Below are positions 22,050 to 23,012 of a DNA stretch of 23,012 bases, piece by piece. The stretch is from Candidatus Symbiothrix sp. (GTDB lineage Bacteria; Bacteroidota; Bacteroidia; Bacteroidales; Azobacteroidaceae): the NCBI GenBank assembly GCA_031270925.1, contig JAISWY010000350.1:1-23012 (forward strand), in the 5' to 3' direction. The notes beneath the pieces were generated by a model. That model saw only the letters and a list, made by a program, of their open reading frames with translations, was not told the DNA's origin and did not search any database. Each line of letters begins with the position of its first letter. Position 1 is the first letter of the stretch. A program made the position numbers and the translations under genes.

Positions 22050-22100
22050 GCGCTCGTACATTTTAATTTAAATAGGTAGTATTGGGCGAAAATTCATTTT

Positions 22101-23012
22101 TTAGTTTCTATTCAATAAGCATGAATAAATCTTTCCTTTGCCCGATTCATAACTAAAATATTTAAAATATTCTTTCATTATTGATTGAATTAAATAGTCA
22201 TTAGTTTGAATATAACATGTAATTCTATCTAATGCTTGCAAAAAACTGTTTTCATCATCATAAATTTGAAACCATTCCTTATCAAAAAACATATCATATC
22301 CTCTTGCAGCATTTTTATGTGCCAATACGGGCAACCCGTTTCTTAAACCATCCATTATTCGTAATTTTAATCCACCGCCAATTTCGATGGGACAAATATA
22401 AATATCAGCTTGACTAATAATTTTTTTCATATCAACAGGATTAGGAACAAGTTCAACATTTGGATAGAGCCTACATAAATTCTTTATCCCTTCCGAAGGG
22501 TGCTTGCCTGCAATAGTTATCGTCGATTGAGATGGTAACAGCAAATAATATTTTTTAAAGAAATTTTTTATCGTAATACAATTTTGATTAGATGATAATG
22601 AGCCTGATATTATAAATCTATTTGTTGCTTTTGTTTTTTTACAGATAGTTAAACATTGCTCCGATTCACTAGATTCAAAACACCCGATTACTTCATTATG
22701 CGCATTATTTTTACCATACTTTTCTGCAAATATTTTAAGGTCATTCATTGTCAGAAAAAAGTTGATTTTACTGTTACGGTATGCTTTTTTTTCTTGCCGT
22801 CTAATAACCGGAGGAAATAATATTCTTAATAAACAGTTGGAAGTAGTTGTTTTAAAATATTCCGGTTCGTGATTATGATTTATCGTGATAGTCGAAATGT
22901 TGAATTTATTTACATATTGAACCAAAGTACCTGCTATTGAATTATGGTCAAAAACACAATAATCATAGTCGCATTTATCCAATAAGAGCTTTTTTACAAA
23001 GGCAGTATAACG
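22101..23012 (-). CDS. Family 4 glycosyltransferase, N-terminus beyond the window
   Basis: The frame is open to the right edge (RYTAFVKKLLLDKCDYDY), so the TTG at 22982 is not the true start. The visible 300 residues hold the end of the acceptor domain (CVFDHNSIAGTLVQYVNKF, ITINHNHEPEYF) and the donor domain with RFIISGSLSSNQN, ITIAGKHPSEGI and the C-terminal site ADIYICPIEIGGGLKLRIMDGLRNGLPVLAH. That last segment is typical of GT4-like transferases with a G-G-G-x-K loop. It is transcribed toward the ATPase pseudogene and probably belongs to the same polysaccharide cluster. Confidence 0.85.
   Translation of the reverse strand, partial: RYTAFVKKLLLDKCDYDYCVFDHNSIAGTLVQYVNKFNISTITINHNHEPEYFKTTTSNCLLRILFPPVIRRQEKKAYRNSKINFFLTMNDLKIFAEKYGKNNAHNEVIGCFESSESEQCLTICKKTKATNRFIISGSLSSNQNCITIKNFFKKYYLLLPSQSTITIAGKHPSEGIKNLCRLYPNVELVPNPVDMKKIISQADIYICPIEIGGGLKLRIMDGLRNGLPVLAHKNAARGYDMFFDKEWFQIYDDENSFLQALDRITCYIQTNDYLIQSIMKEYFKYFSYESGKGKIYSCLLNRN

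Noticed and set aside
22101..22982. TTG at 22982 as the start of the last glycosyltransferase
   Set aside because: The frame stays open to the window edge, and the acceptor domain would lack its first 80-100 residues, so the gene simply begins outside.

Overview
The window looks like a Bacteroidales (Bacteroidota) chromosome. Several genes have the phylum-specific promoter pattern (TTTG, 19-20 bases, TAnnTTTG), Shine-Dalgarno sites are scarce, the rplY-pth pair is arranged as in Bacteroidetes, and the left edge carries remains of a Bacteroidales-type conjugative element. Nothing fixes the genus.

Bases 1-2900 are accessory DNA. They hold a partial zinc-ribbon protein (minus strand), a DUF3945-type conjugative-element protein, and a topoisomerase III gene cut off inside its Toprim domain. 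After these come inverted repeats, a possible short RNA and a broken toxin-like gene pair. Bases 2900-3190 hold an unusual structured segment that reads, on the minus strand, as a possible leader RNA: a nine-residue upstream peptide, a large terminator hairpin, and a 36-base arm pairing that crosses it. Bases 3462-4710 are the housekeeping rplY-pth pair.

The core of the window is 4747-11353, all on the minus strand. It is a sulfur island of eight genes in three transcription units. In transcription order unit one is a cysteine synthase, a ubiquitin-like sulfur carrier ending GGG-SK, and a MoeB/ThiF-type E1 enzyme. Unit two is a DsrE2-like protein, TusA and a JAMM-motif metalloprotease. Unit three is a family 2 encapsulin shell protein with an inserted cyclic-nucleotide-binding-type domain, followed by a SufS-like cysteine desulfurase with a 118-residue N-terminal extension, the expected cargo. 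Each unit is preceded by the same 20-base palindrome, AATACC-N8-GGTATT, placed exactly 21 bases upstream of a -7 element. I infer one regulator controlling the whole set. The likely biology is a protein compartment that takes sulfur from cysteine, with TusA and DsrE2 as persulfide carriers and a thiocarboxylate carrier pathway that can put the sulfur back into cysteine.

A cytoplasmic GH13 alpha-amylase-family gene (11477-13057) has its own promoter. From 13145 to the right end lies a minus-strand surface polysaccharide cluster: a polyprenyl-phosphate sugar-1-phosphate transferase, an NAD-dependent epimerase, two family 2 glycosyltransferases, a beta-propeller-like protein, a hexapeptide acetyltransferase and three family 4 glycosyltransferases (the last cut by the window edge). 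Most are translationally coupled. The cluster also contains the wrecks of two AAA ATPase genes and short AT-rich repeats inserted in frame inside coding sequences.
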